DNA of 64,000 bases from JAKFEE01 sp036675815 (GCA_036675815.1 JAKFEE010000015.1:1-64000), one strand, 5' to 3'. Positions 27,324 to 36,395 are shown, counted from the stretch's first letter. The notes: generated from the letters alone by a model not told the origin. Translations and numbers: made by a program.

Positions 27324-27734
27324 TCACCACAGGCCGAGCCGCCGCAGCTCCGCCGCCATCTCCGGCGGCGGCTCCTCCTGGCCGGCGATTCGGTCAAGTG
27401 GCGCGTCCTTGCCGGCAAGATATCGCCAGCCTTGGAAGGCCTTGCACGGACGGCGCTCGACCTCGACCAGATTGGGGTCGAGCACTAGCCGGCAACGCCG
27501 CACCCCCTCTTCGTCCAGGAAGTCCTCGATGGCGAGGATGGGCTGGCGGCCGGTGACCAGCCCCTTGATCACCCAATAGATCGAGCCGCCCGAGAGCAGT
27601 TCCTCGGCCCGTTTGGGCACGGCGCGGGTGATGTGGAAGGCGTGGCCATGGGTCTGCAGGCGTTGCGCCTGGATGCGCCGGAGTTCGTCGAGATCCTCGA
27701 CGCGGACGGCGAGCTTGATCAGATGGAGAAGCAT
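27324..27734 (-). CDS. DUF1489-family protein
   Basis: A 136-residue protein of the alphaproteobacterial DUF1489 family, beginning MLLHLIKLAVRVEDLDELR and containing HAFHITRAVPKRAEELLSGGSIYWVIKG. No function is known. The internal ATG (codon 4 of the open frame, at 27734) fits the family N-terminus. It is strictly convergent with the decarboxylase, with no base between the stop codons. Confidence 0.85.
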   Translation of the reverse strand: MLLHLIKLAVRVEDLDELRRIQAQRLQTHGHAFHITRAVPKRAEELLSGGSIYWVIKGLVTGRQPILAIEDFLDEEGVRRCRLVLDPNLVEVERRPCKAFQGWRYLAGKDAPLDRIAGQEEPPPEMAAELRRLGLW

Positions 27735-27906
27735 GGCGCGCATCCTATACCGCCCCTGCGCTCCGGGCTATGGCTGGCGAAGGCAGGCTATGACCGATGA
27801 TCGACGCCGCACCCCCTTCGCGGAAAATCTCATCCGGCTGCCCCGCTTACCGCCACCGAAGTGACCGTCTACACTTCACCCGCATCGTTTCGGTCACGGG
27901 GGCTCG

Positions 27907-28866
27907 ATGGACGTGGATGCTGGATGGGCGGACTGCGACTGGCAAGATCGCGCGCGCCGGCTGTCGTTCTGGCTGGGGCCGGTGTCTCTGGGGTCGAAGG
28001 CCCTGCAGCTACGCGAAGTCGACGTCGGCCATGACCCCAACGCCCCAATTCTCGATCCCGATATCGAGCCGCTCGAGGCATGGCGGGGCGGGGAGGACGG
28101 CGTCTACCTGCGCTCGCAACCCATCCCAACCAATCTGCCGGCGCTCGAGCGCATGCCGCGCACCATCCGTTACGTCATCAAACGCTACGATCGTCACTTC
28201 ATCGACTTGTCGGGAACCTTCGAGGCCTATCTAGCCAAGTTTTCGCCGAAAAGCCGCCAGACGTTGCAGCGCAAGGCCCGCAAATTCCATGAGTGTTTCG
28301 GTGCCGTGGACGTGCGCGAATATCGCACCGCCGCCGAGTTGGAGACGTTCTACGCGGCGGCGCGCGCCATATCGGTCAGGACCTATCAGGAAAAGCTCTA
28401 CAGTGCCGGATTGCCGACCGATGAGGCTTTCCAGGAAGAAATGCGCCGAATGGCGGCCGCCGATCGAGTGCGCGCCTATCTGTTGTTCGCCGATGGCCGG
28501 CCCGTCAGCTATCTATACTGCCCCGACGAGGGCGGTGGCCGCCTGAGCTATCGCCACCTCGGCTACGACCCCGGCTACGCCAGGCACTCGCCGGGCAGCG
28601 TGTTGCAGGTCGCCGTGCTCGAGCGCCTGTTTGCCGAGGGGCGTCACGCCGTCTTCGATTTCACTGAAGGCGACGGCGAGCACAAGCGGTTCTTTTCCAC
28701 CCACCGCATCCACTGCGGCAACGTCCTGTTCCTGAAGCCGCGGACCATGCTCTTGGCCCTGGTCCACGGGCACCATGCCGTATCGGCGCTGGAGCGGGGT
28801 TTGTATCGCATCGCCGAACGGGTGGGGATACGGGCGCGGCTCAAGCACCTGGTGCGGCGGCCGTGA
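27907..28866 (+). CDS. GNAT-type acyltransferase (BioF2/FemAB-like)
   Basis: A 319-residue protein with the C-terminal GNAT/FemAB-like domain seen in exopolysaccharide and cellulose acylation proteins: KFSPKSRQTLQRKARKF, AYLLFADGRPVSYLYC, LGYDPGYARHSPGSVL and FDFTEGDGEHKRFF. It probably transfers an acyl or aminoacyl group to a cell-surface or soluble acceptor. It stands alone, so no substrate is suggested. A perfect 13-bp hairpin spans its stop codon. Confidence 0.75.
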   Translation: MDVDAGWADCDWQDRARRLSFWLGPVSLGSKALQLREVDVGHDPNAPILDPDIEPLEAWRGGEDGVYLRSQPIPTNLPALERMPRTIRYVIKRYDRHFIDLSGTFEAYLAKFSPKSRQTLQRKARKFHECFGAVDVREYRTAAELETFYAAARAISVRTYQEKLYSAGLPTDEAFQEEMRRMAAADRVRAYLLFADGRPVSYLYCPDEGGGRLSYRHLGYDPGYARHSPGSVLQVAVLERLFAEGRHAVFDFTEGDGEHKRFFSTHRIHCGNVLFLKPRTMLLALVHGHHAVSALERGLYRIAERVGIRARLKHLVRRP

Positions 28867-28880
28867 GCGGCCGCCGCACC
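28851..28880. terminator. Perfect 13-bp hairpin around the acyltransferase stop codon
   Basis: GGTGCGGCGGCCG (28851-28863), loop TGAG holding the TGA stop, then CGGCCGCCGCACC (28868-28880). It lies between convergent genes. There is no T-tract, so it may block ribosome or RNase passage or bind Rho-dependent factors instead of terminating by itself. Confidence 0.4.
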
Positions 28881-28890
28881 GGCCATGCCC

Positions 28891-29421
28891 TCAGGCAGCC
28901 GCCCGCCGTCCGCGCAGCCAATTCAGCATGGTATCGGCATCCGAGATCTCGAACGGGTCGGTGGGGCAGTTGTCGGCGAAGCCCGCCTCGCTGAAGATCT
29001 TCACGATTTCGCCATCGTCGGCGAACATCGAATAGCGCCAGCTGCGCATGCCGAACCCGAGATTCGACTTGTCGACCAGCATGCCCATCTTGCGCGTAAA
29101 TTCGCCGTTGCCGTCGGGCAGCAGGACGACGTTCTGCGCCCCTTGTCCCTTGCCCCACTGGTACATGACGAAGGCGTCGTTGACCGACAGGCAAATTACC
29201 TGATCGACGCCCAGCTTGCGAAACTCGTCGTAGAGTTCCTCGTAGCGCGGCAAGTGGCTGGTCGAGCAGGTCGGCGTGAAGGCGCCGGGCAGGGCGAACA
29301 GTACGGTCTTCTTGCCGGCAAAGATCTCGTCGGACGTAAGGTCCTTCCACTCGAACGGATTGGGGCCGCCCAGGGCCTCATTGCGCACCCGGGTCCGGAA
29401 AGTCACTGACGGCACACGCAT
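28891..29421 (-). CDS. Atypical 2-Cys/1-Cys peroxiredoxin, Prx5 type
   Basis: A 176-residue peroxiredoxin of the AhpE/Prx5 class. The peroxidatic Cys is Cys52 in PGAFTPTCSTSHLP. The remaining blocks (VICLSVNDAFVMYQWGK, RSWRYSMF, and DPFEISDADTMLNWL near the end) are normal. It reduces hydroperoxides using glutaredoxin or thioredoxin in this family. AGGAG about seven bases before the ATG at 29421 sets the start. No linked peroxide regulator is seen. Confidence 0.92.
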   Translation of the reverse strand: MRVPSVTFRTRVRNEALGGPNPFEWKDLTSDEIFAGKKTVLFALPGAFTPTCSTSHLPRYEELYDEFRKLGVDQVICLSVNDAFVMYQWGKGQGAQNVVLLPDGNGEFTRKMGMLVDKSNLGFGMRSWRYSMFADDGEIVKIFSEAGFADNCPTDPFEISDADTMLNWLRGRRAAA

Positions 29422-29491
29422 CACTAATCTCCTGTTGTCGCTGAAGGCGAGAGTGGGGGCGGGGGCGCCGCGAGTCACGCCCTCCGTGGCA

Positions 29492-30400
29492 CTATACCGG
29501 ACGGGCAGGTGGAGCGGCATGGCCGCAGAGGCGATGTCCGGCACGCGGCTCGCCGGTGGCGATCTCCGCCGTCATCGCCGGGAGGCCGTCGGGTGTAAGC
29601 GCCCACAAGGTAGCGCCGCCCGGCCGCGGCCGGCCGCGGATGGCGAAGGGCCTCGTGTCGAACAGGGGCCGCTGCGCCCGAAACGAGAGGGTCGATAAAG
29701 GTGCTGCGGGATGGTGCCGCAGGAACAGGTCGACGAGCAGCATCGCCGTCAGCGGTCCGTGGAAGACCAGCCCGGGATAACCCTCGACGTCGCGGCAGTA
29801 GTCGCGGTCGTAATGGATGCGGTGGCCGTTGAAGGTCAGCGCCGAGAAGCGGAACAGCAGCACCGGATCGGGGGTGATGGTGCGCGTCCACGCCGCCTCG
29901 GGGAGGGGTTCGGCCGGTTTTGCCGGCACTTCGGCGCCGGCTTGCGGGGCCGGGCCGCGGTAGACGATGTCGTGCTCTTCGCGCACCGCCAGGCCGGCAT
30001 CGCCGAACACCTCATGCACCACCTTGACGAAGCACAGCTCGCCCGAGCGGCCGGTCTCATGGGAGATGTCGGCGACGGTCGAGCGGCGGCGGACGTCGGC
30101 GCCGAGCCGCAGCGGTTCATGCCAGCTCAACCGTCCCCCCGCCCACATGCGCCGCGGCAGCGGCACCGGCGGCAGGAAACCGCCGCGCTTGGCGTGGCCG
30201 TCGGCGCCGACCTCGGACTGGCGGTAGAGCGGCAGGAAATACAGCCAGTGGCCCAGCGGCGGCACCTCGCCATCGCGCCATGGCGGCGACTCGTGGTCGA
30301 GGGTGGCCGCCAGGGCGGCGACCGGTGCTGGCGCGGCGACGTCGCGGCGCTCCTCGCTGCGGCCGATCCACGCTTTCAGGGGGGCGAACCAGTCGGACAT
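29492..30400 (-). CDS. MaoC-type acyl-CoA hydratase (mesaconyl-C4-CoA hydratase-like)
   Basis: A 302-residue double-hotdog hydratase. The N-terminal domain starts WIGRSEERRDV and resembles the FAS1-like dehydratase domain; the C-terminal domain has NGHRIHYDRDYCRDVEGYPG and LVFHGPLTAMLLVD, the motif of mesaconyl-C4-CoA/itaconyl-CoA hydratases. It lies downstream of the CoA transferase and the acyl-CoA dehydrogenase on the same strand, so they form a catabolic unit acting on an unsaturated or branched acyl-CoA. The ATG at 30400 is selected over an upstream frame that would run into a repeat. Confidence 0.82.
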   Translation of the reverse strand: MSDWFAPLKAWIGRSEERRDVAAPAPVAALAATLDHESPPWRDGEVPPLGHWLYFLPLYRQSEVGADGHAKRGGFLPPVPLPRRMWAGGRLSWHEPLRLGADVRRRSTVADISHETGRSGELCFVKVVHEVFGDAGLAVREEHDIVYRGPAPQAGAEVPAKPAEPLPEAAWTRTITPDPVLLFRFSALTFNGHRIHYDRDYCRDVEGYPGLVFHGPLTAMLLVDLFLRHHPAAPLSTLSFRAQRPLFDTRPFAIRGRPRPGGATLWALTPDGLPAMTAEIATGEPRAGHRLCGHAAPPARPV

Positions 30401-30434
30401 GCGGCCTTCCTCAGCTTCCTCTCCCGCTTTGCCA

Positions 30435-30493
30435 AGGAGCGCGGAGCTCCAGCTCCGCATTTCACTTTGCGGACCTGGAGGTCCGCGCTCCCT
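30435..30493. repeat. Palindromic repeat family A, copy 3
   Basis: Arms GGAGCGCGGAGCTCCAGCT (first) and GCGGACCTGGAGGTCCGC (second, about 30469-30486) lie 13 bases apart, with outer GGAGCGCGGA/TCCGCGCTCC. Unlike copy 2, the two arms use different base pairs at the variable position (GC versus CG), so hairpins form within arms. It sits between the MaoC and CaiB genes. Confidence 0.8.
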
Positions 30494-30503
30494 GGCGAGG
30501 GGA

Positions 30504-31637
30504 TTATGTTCCGAATTCCTGCCGAATCGCCTCGGTCTGCTCGCCGATGGCCGGCACCGCGCTGAGGGCCTGGCGGCCGGCGCGCAATTGTACCGGCGGC
30601 GCCACCAGCGTCACCGGGCCGGTCGGCGTAGCGATCTCCGCGCGGCGGATCTGGGGGTGGCGCGACAGGTCGGCCACTTCATTGACCGAGCCGAACGCCA
30701 CCTTGGCCGCCGCCAGCTTTGCCACCAGTTCGGCATGGGGGAAGGTGCGGAAGAAGTCGGCGATGGCGCCGTCGAGCGCCGGACGATTGGCGACGCGCTG
30801 GCGGTTCGAGCAAAAACGCGGATCGTCGGCCATCCCGGGCCGCTCCAGCACCTTGGCGCACAAGTCCTTCCACTCGCGCTCGTTCTGGATAGAGATGACC
30901 ACCTGCTTGCCGTCGGCGGTGGGAAAGGCGCCATAGGGGGCGATGGAGGGATGGGCCAGGCCCACCCGCGCCGGCGCCTTGCCGCCGTACTCGTAATGCA
31001 GCAGCGGCACCGTCATCCAGTCGGCGATGGCATCGAACAGCGACACGGTGACGCCCGAACCCTGGCCGGTGCGCTCGCGCTGGTACAGCGCCTGCAGGAC
31101 CGCCGCGTGGGCAGACATGCCGCAAGCGACGTCGACCACCGAGACGCCGACGCGGCCGGGGCTCTCGGGGGCGCCGGTGATCGAGGCCAGGCCGGTTTCG
31201 CACTGGATCAGCAGGTCGTAGGCCTTCATGTCCCGGTAAGGCCCGTCCTCGCCATAGCCCGAGATGTCGCAGGTGATCAGGCGGGGATGGCGGCGGCGCA
31301 ACGCCTCGGAGCCGAAGCCGGCGCGCTCGGCAGCACCCGGCGCCAGATTCTGGATGAACACGTCGGCCTTGGCGATGATGCGCTCCAGCAGCGCCGCGTC
31401 GTCGGCCTTCTTGATGTCGAGGACCAGAGACTCCTTGCCGCGGTTGAGCCACACGAAATAGGCACTCTCGCCATGCACGACGTGGTCGTAATTGCGGGCG
31501 AAGTCGCCTTCGGGCCGCTCGATCTTGATGACGCGGGCGCCGGCGTCGGCCAGGCGGCCCGAGCAATAGGGAGCGGCGACGGCCTGCTCGAGGGCGACGA
31601 CGAGCAGTCCGGCCAGCGGCTTGGTGGGATCCATCAT
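30504..31637 (-). CDS. CaiB/BaiF family (class III) CoA transferase
   Basis: A 377-residue class III CoA transferase of the formyl-CoA/succinyl-CoA type, beginning with PLAGLLVVALEQAVAAPYCSGRLADAGARVIKIERPEGD (in part). Features include the RPEGDFARNYD loop, the interlocked-dimer motif and GKQVVISIQNEREWKDLC. It moves CoA from a donor to an organic acid. It is one base downstream of the acyl-CoA dehydrogenase and upstream of the MaoC hydratase, suggesting activation of a dicarboxylic acid followed by dehydrogenation and hydration. Confidence 0.9.
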   Translation of the reverse strand: MMDPTKPLAGLLVVALEQAVAAPYCSGRLADAGARVIKIERPEGDFARNYDHVVHGESAYFVWLNRGKESLVLDIKKADDAALLERIIAKADVFIQNLAPGAAERAGFGSEALRRRHPRLITCDISGYGEDGPYRDMKAYDLLIQCETGLASITGAPESPGRVGVSVVDVACGMSAHAAVLQALYQRERTGQGSGVTVSLFDAIADWMTVPLLHYEYGGKAPARVGLAHPSIAPYGAFPTADGKQVVISIQNEREWKDLCAKVLERPGMADDPRFCSNRQRVANRPALDGAIADFFRTFPHAELVAKLAAAKVAFGSVNEVADLSRHPQIRRAEIATPTGPVTLVAPPVQLRAGRQALSAVPAIGEQTEAIRQEFGT

Positions 31638-31638
31638 C

Positions 31639-32793
31639 TTAGAACGACTTCGGTAGGTCCAGAACGTGGGTGGCGACGTGCGACAGGATCAGATTGGTCG
31701 AAATCGGAGCGATCTGGTAGAGGCGCGTTTCGCGAAACTTGCGCTCGACGTCGCATTCCTCGGCGAAGCCGAAGCCGCCGTGGGTCTGCAGGCAGGTGTC
31801 GGCGGCGAACCACGACGCCTCGGAGGCCAGCAGCTTGGCCATGTTGGCCTCTGTACCGCAGTGCTCGCCGGCATCGAACAGCTCGGCGGCGCGATTCACC
31901 ATCAGGGTGGCCGCCTCGGTCTGCACATGGGCGCGAGCGATGGGGAACTGGACGCCCTGGTTCTGGCCGATCGGACGACCGAACACCTGGCGTTCCTTGG
32001 CATAGGCGGTGGCCTTGCGCACCAGCCAGCGGGCGTCGCCGATGCACTCGGCGGCGATGAGGATGCGCTCGGCATTCATGCCGTCGAGGATGTAGTCGAA
32101 GCCCTTGCCCTCGACGCCGATCAGGTTCTTGGCCGGCACCCGCAGGCCGTCGAAGAACATCTCGGTGGTGTGGTGATTGATCATGGTGCGGATCGGCCGG
32201 ATGGTCAGGCCGTTGCCGACCGCCTCGCGCAGGTCGACCAGCAGCACGCTCATGCCCTGCGTCGGCTTCTCTACCGGGTCGCGCGGCGTGGTGCGCACCA
32301 GTAGCAGCATCAGGTCGGAATGCTCAGCGCGCGAGATGAACACCTTCTGGCCATTGACCACGTAGTCATCGCCGTCGCGCACGGCGGTGGTGCGAATGCG
32401 GGTGGTATCGGTGCCGCTGGTCGGCTCGGTGACGCCGAAGGCCTGCAGGCGCAGCGCGCCGCTGGCGATCCTGGGCAGATAGGCGGCCTTCTGCGCCGGG
32501 CTGCCATGGCGGAGGATCGTCCCCATGGTGTACATCTGGGCGTGGCAGGCGCCGGCATTGCCGCCCGAGCCGTTGATCTCCTCGAGGATGGCCACCGCCG
32601 CCGAGATGCCGAGGCCGCTGCCGCCGTGCTCCTCGGGGATCAGCACCGACAGGAAGCCGGCGTCGGTCAGCGCCTTGACGAAGGCCGTCGGGTAGGCCTT
32701 TTCGCCATCGAGTTCACGCCAGTATTCATTGGGGAACCGCGCGCACAGCCGGCGGACCGCGGTGCGAATTTCCGTGAAAGTGTCGTTCGTCAT
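31639..32793 (-). CDS. Acyl-CoA dehydrogenase family protein
   Basis: A 384-residue FAD-dependent acyl-CoA dehydrogenase. The family blocks are AFGVTEPTSGTDTTRI (FAD/substrate), MNAERILIAAECIGDA, RQVFGRPIGQNQGVQFPIA and LQTHGGFGFAEECDVERKFRETRLYQI. It is the first gene of the operon with the CaiB-type transferase and the MaoC hydratase. It oxidises an acyl-CoA to the 2,3-enoyl form. The start at 32793 gives the normal MTNDTFTEIRTAVRR; the frame is open for 77 more codons upstream but without family similarity. Confidence 0.92.
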   Translation of the reverse strand: MTNDTFTEIRTAVRRLCARFPNEYWRELDGEKAYPTAFVKALTDAGFLSVLIPEEHGGSGLGISAAVAILEEINGSGGNAGACHAQMYTMGTILRHGSPAQKAAYLPRIASGALRLQAFGVTEPTSGTDTTRIRTTAVRDGDDYVVNGQKVFISRAEHSDLMLLLVRTTPRDPVEKPTQGMSVLLVDLREAVGNGLTIRPIRTMINHHTTEMFFDGLRVPAKNLIGVEGKGFDYILDGMNAERILIAAECIGDARWLVRKATAYAKERQVFGRPIGQNQGVQFPIARAHVQTEAATLMVNRAAELFDAGEHCGTEANMAKLLASEASWFAADTCLQTHGGFGFAEECDVERKFRETRLYQIAPISTNLILSHVATHVLDLPKSF

Positions 32794-33315
32794 GGCGACC
32801 TTCGAATTCAGCCCACATTGCCGAGCCCGGTTTGCGGCGGGTGCTGGTGGTTGGGCAGCGACCGGATCGCCGCGGCACGCGGCCATGGATCGGCTCCTCA
32901 GGGGATTGGTCGCGCGGAAAGGGGGCCGTTGGACGCGGCGGGGCATGAGATGGGCGGGGAACTTGCCCGCACCTGAGTAGGGTGGCCCAGAAACGGAAAT
33001 GGCAAGACCCTTCGGCCTTGCCATCGTCCATCGTCAGATCCCGCGTTCGCCTCGGGCACGGACGGGACACCTCCCCAAACTTGAGCCGCCTCTTAAACCG
33101 AGCGCATGCCCCCTTTTTTTTATGCAAGGGACTGTACGAAACTTCCTGGCCGGAGTCATCCCCTTTCTGGCGCTCCTTTGGCGATACCCTTGGCAGTTCC
33201 CGCATTTCCGCAGTTAGTATTAGAATGAATCCCATCCTAGCCGGAAGTGGTAGGGCGCGTGACGCATTCGAGAACGGTTTACGGCCTTGCGGGGGCAATC
33301 TATCGGAGGCCGCCC
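32794..33315. other. Intergenic stretch with no gene, leader of the acyl-CoA dehydrogenase operon
   Basis: No protein or RNA gene is recognised in these 522 bases. A run of eight T (33114-33121) follows CCCCC; reading on the minus strand, TGCATAAAA just before it could be an extended -10 for the dehydrogenase operon, which would then have a leader of about 330 bases. Short unrelated open frames lack ribosome-binding sites. Confidence 0.3.
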
Positions 33316-33723
33316 ATGATCCTCATGCTGGTGCTGGCGCCAGGCCTGCTGATGGCGGCCTCGGCCTCGGCCGCCGATCCTTGGCTGGTGCGGATCGACC
33401 GCGGTGATTGCCTGCGGCTGAGCGCGCATCGCCCCGCAGCCGACGTCGAATATCGACCGGGTGTCGACGTGCGTGGCCGCCCGGTGGCCGCGGCCGACAT
33501 CGGGGGTGGGAGTCAGTTGGCGACGGGTCCCATCACCATTCCCATCGAGATCGATCTGGCGCACCGCCATGGCGTGGCGGCCGGCCGCTACACGGCCAAC
33601 GCCGAGGTCGGCACCGTGACCCTGCGCGGGCGACAGGTGTTGTTCAACGGCCAGCCGATGAGCGACTTCGACCAGTCCCTCGTCGCCCAGGCCTGCCACG
33701 CGGCCGGCATTCATCCGCCGTGA
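33316..33723 (+). CDS. Hypothetical secreted protein
   Basis: A 135-residue exported protein. Its signal peptide (MILMLVLAPGLLMAASASA) is cleaved before ADPWLVRIDRGD. The mature part is mostly beta-type: DVEYRPGVDVRGRPVAAADI, GPITIPIEIDLAH and NAEVGTVTLRGRQVLFNGQ. It resembles small periplasmic proteins found in Rhodospirillales, of unknown function. GGAGG at 33305-33309 supports the ATG at 33316. It precedes proS and may share its transcript. Confidence 0.7.
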   Translation: MILMLVLAPGLLMAASASAADPWLVRIDRGDCLRLSAHRPAADVEYRPGVDVRGRPVAAADIGGGSQLATGPITIPIEIDLAHRHGVAAGRYTANAEVGTVTLRGRQVLFNGQPMSDFDQSLVAQACHAAGIHPP

Positions 33724-33782
33724 TTGCCAGCCAGGGCGGCTTCTCCTAAAGTCACCGCCTTCCGTCAACGCCCGAGGGTCGC

Positions 33783-35072
33783 ATGCGTCTGTCCGTTTAC
33801 TTTCTGCCCACGCTCAAGGAGAACCCGGCCGAGGCGCAGATCGTCTCGCACCGCCTGATGCTGCGGGCCGGCATGATCCGCCAGTCGGCGGCCGGCATCT
33901 ATTCGTGGCTGCCCCTGGGCCATCGCGTGCTGCGCAAGGTCGAGCAGATCGTGCGCGAGGAGCAGGATGCGGCGGGCGCGCAGGAATTGCTGATGCCGAC
34001 GGTGCAGCCGGCCGAGCTGTGGCGCGAGTCGGGGCGCTACGACGCCTATGGCAAGGAAATGCTGCGCATCGTCGATCGCCACGACCGCGAGATGCTGTAC
34101 GGCCCGACCAATGAAGAGTTGATCACCGACATCTTCCGCCGCGACGTCAAGAGCTATCGCGACCTGCCGAAGATCCTCTATCACATCCAGTGGAAGTTCC
34201 GCGACGAGGTGCGGCCGCGCTTCGGCGTCATGCGCGGGCGCGAGTTCCTGATGAAGGACAGCTATTCCTTCGGCCTCGATTTCGACGGGGCCAAGCGCTC
34301 CTACGAGGCGATGTACACCGCTTACCTCAAGACCTTCGCCCGCATGGGCCTGACGGCCATCCCCGTCGCCGCCGATCCCGGCGCCATCGGCGGCAACATG
34401 TCGCACGAGTTTCATATCCTTGCCGAAACCGGTGAGAGCCAGCTCTATTACGATGCCGCTTACGAGGACGTGATGAAGAGCGGCGTCATCGACATCTCGG
34501 TGCTGGGCAAGTACTACGCCGCCGCCGACGAGAAACACGACCCCAACGGCGCCGGCGTGCCGCCGGCCGACCGGCTGCGCACGACGCGCGGCATCGAAGT
34601 GGGCCACATCTTCTACTTCGGCACCAAGTATTCCGCCCCGCTCAACGCCGTCGTCGCCGGCCCGGACGGCGAGCCGGTGGCCGTGGAGATGGGGTCCTAC
34701 GGCATCGGCGTGTCGCGGCTGCTGGGCGCCATCATCGAGGCCAGCCATGACGATGCCGGCATCATCTGGCCGGAAAGCGTGGCGCCGTTCCGTGTCGGCC
34801 TCATCAATCTGAAAACCGGCGACGCCACCTGTGATTCCGCCTGTGAGGATCTCTACCGCACCCTGTCGGAAAGCGGCATCGAGATCCTCTACGACGACCG
34901 TGACGAACGGGCCGGCGTCAAGTTCGCCAACATGGATCTCATCGGTCTGCCGTGGCAGTTGGTGGTCGGCCCCAAGAGCCTGGCCGCCGGCAACGTAGAA
35001 CTGAAGAACCGCAAGACCGGCGAGCGCCACGAAATGTCGCTGGAGAGCGCGGTGGCGCGCTTGATCGGCTGA
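33783..35072 (+). CDS. proS: Prolyl-tRNA synthetase
   Basis: A 429-residue class II prolyl-tRNA synthetase of the short alphaproteobacterial type that lacks the editing insertion. Class II motifs are present: motif 2 in QWKFRDEVRPRFGVMRGREFLMKD, motif 3 in GSYGIGVSRLLGAIIE, and the C-terminal anticodon-binding domain ending LESAVARLIG. It charges tRNA-Pro with proline. It is separated from the lolC-type gene by palindromic repeat copy 4. Confidence 0.96.
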   Translation: MRLSVYFLPTLKENPAEAQIVSHRLMLRAGMIRQSAAGIYSWLPLGHRVLRKVEQIVREEQDAAGAQELLMPTVQPAELWRESGRYDAYGKEMLRIVDRHDREMLYGPTNEELITDIFRRDVKSYRDLPKILYHIQWKFRDEVRPRFGVMRGREFLMKDSYSFGLDFDGAKRSYEAMYTAYLKTFARMGLTAIPVAADPGAIGGNMSHEFHILAETGESQLYYDAAYEDVMKSGVIDISVLGKYYAAADEKHDPNGAGVPPADRLRTTRGIEVGHIFYFGTKYSAPLNAVVAGPDGEPVAVEMGSYGIGVSRLLGAIIEASHDDAGIIWPESVAPFRVGLINLKTGDATCDSACEDLYRTLSESGIEILYDDRDERAGVKFANMDLIGLPWQLVVGPKSLAAGNVELKNRKTGERHEMSLESAVARLIG

Positions 35073-35073
35073 G

Positions 35074-35134
35074 CGGAGTGCGGACCGCCAGGTCCGCAGG
35101 GTTTATCATGCGGAGCTGGAGCTCCGCGCTCCTC
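35074..35134. repeat. Palindromic repeat family A, copy 4
   Basis: A first arm, GCGGACC-GCCA-GGTCCGC (about 35080-35097), and a second, GCGGAGCTGGAGCTCCGC (about 35110-35127), are flanked by GAGTGCGGA and TCCGCGCTCC. It lies between co-directional proS and the first lol permease gene. Confidence 0.8.
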
Positions 35135-35147
35135 GGGTGGGCGGCGG

Positions 35148-36395
35148 ATGATCTTTTCCTCCTTCGAACGCATGGTGGCACTGCGCTATCTGGGGGCGCG
35201 GCGCCGCGAAGGCGTGGTTTCGGTGATCGCCGGGTTCTCGCTCCTGGGCATCGCCCTGGGCGTCGCCACCCTCATCGTCGTCATGGCGGTGATGAACGGC
35301 TTTCAGCATGAGCTGTTGGGCCGCATTCTGGCGCTGAACGGCCATATCGGTGTCTACGGCAGCAATGGCGTCGTCACCGCCTATGACGAAATGGCGGCCG
35401 ACATTGCTGCGGTGCCCGGGGTGGTGCGCGTCGTGCCGATTGCCGAAGGCCAGGTGATGGCGGCGGCGCCGGGTGGCGGCGCCGCTGGAGCGGTGATCCG
35501 CGGGATTCGCGCCGACGACCTCAACGCGGCGCCGGTTTTGGCCGACGCCATCCGCTGGGCCAAGGATGCCCGCTTCGCCGGCGACGCCGTCGTCGTCGGC
35601 GAACGGCTGGCCGAGAAGCTGGGGCTTGGGCCGGGCGACCAGATCACCCTGATCTCGCCCAAGGGCAATGCGACCGCGTTCGGCACCATGCCACGCTTGA
35701 AGCCTTACACGATTGCCGGCACCTTCGGCGTCGGCATGTTCGAGTACGATGACTCGTTCGTCTACATGCCGCTCGAGGCGACGCAGACGTTTCTGCGGCT
35801 GCCGGAGGCGGTGACCCATCTCGAGGTCTTCCTGGCCGACGCCGAATTGACCCAGGACGTGCGACCGGCCCTGTTCGAGGCCATCGGCGGCGGCGCGCGC
35901 CTCTACGACTGGCGCCAGGCCAACACCGGCTTTTTCGAGGCGGTGCAGGTCGAGCGCAACGTCATGTTCCTCATCCTCGCCCTGATCATCCTGGTGGCCG
36001 CCTTCAACATCATCTCCAGCCTGATCATGCTGGTGAAGGACAAGGGGCGGGACATCGCCATCCTGCGCACCATGGGGGCGACGCGCGGCATGATCATGCG
36101 CGTCTTCTTCATCGACGGCGCCGCCGTCGGCATCGTCGGCACGGCCGCCGGCGTGGCGCTCGGCCTAGCCTTCGCCGTCAACATCGAGAGAATCCGCCAA
36201 TGGATCGAAAGCGTCACCGGCACCGACCTGTTCGCCGCGCAGATATATTTCCTGACCGAGCTGCCGGTGCAGATCGAATGGCCCGAGGTTGCCGGCGTCG
36301 CGGCGATGGCGCTGGGCCTGTCGTTCGCGGCAACCCTGTACCCGTCGTGGCGGGCGGCCAAGCTCGATCCGGTCGAGGCGCTGCGCTATGAGTAG
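35148..36395 (+). CDS. Lipoprotein-releasing ABC transporter permease LolC/LolE type, first copy
   Basis: A 415-residue inner-membrane permease with one N-terminal helix (SVIAGFSLLGIALGVATLIVV), a large periplasmic domain, and three C-terminal helices. The C-terminal region has GATRGMIMRVFFIDGAAVG and ends DPVEALRYE, as in LolC/LolE. With LolD it extracts lipoproteins from the inner membrane for the LolA route. It overlaps lolD by eight bases. A second permease follows lolD, mirroring the enterobacterial lolCDE order. Confidence 0.9.
   Translation: MIFSSFERMVALRYLGARRREGVVSVIAGFSLLGIALGVATLIVVMAVMNGFQHELLGRILALNGHIGVYGSNGVVTAYDEMAADIAAVPGVVRVVPIAEGQVMAAAPGGGAAGAVIRGIRADDLNAAPVLADAIRWAKDARFAGDAVVVGERLAEKLGLGPGDQITLISPKGNATAFGTMPRLKPYTIAGTFGVGMFEYDDSFVYMPLEATQTFLRLPEAVTHLEVFLADAELTQDVRPALFEAIGGGARLYDWRQANTGFFEAVQVERNVMFLILALIILVAAFNIISSLIMLVKDKGRDIAILRTMGATRGMIMRVFFIDGAAVGIVGTAAGVALGLAFAVNIERIRQWIESVTGTDLFAAQIYFLTELPVQIEWPEVAGVAAMALGLSFAATLYPSWRAAKLDPVEALRYE

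Noticed and set aside
30303..32060. Plus-strand open frame of 585 codons opposite the CaiB and acyl-CoA dehydrogenase genes
   Set aside because: Antisense to two clear enzyme genes and runs through a palindromic repeat; no domain.
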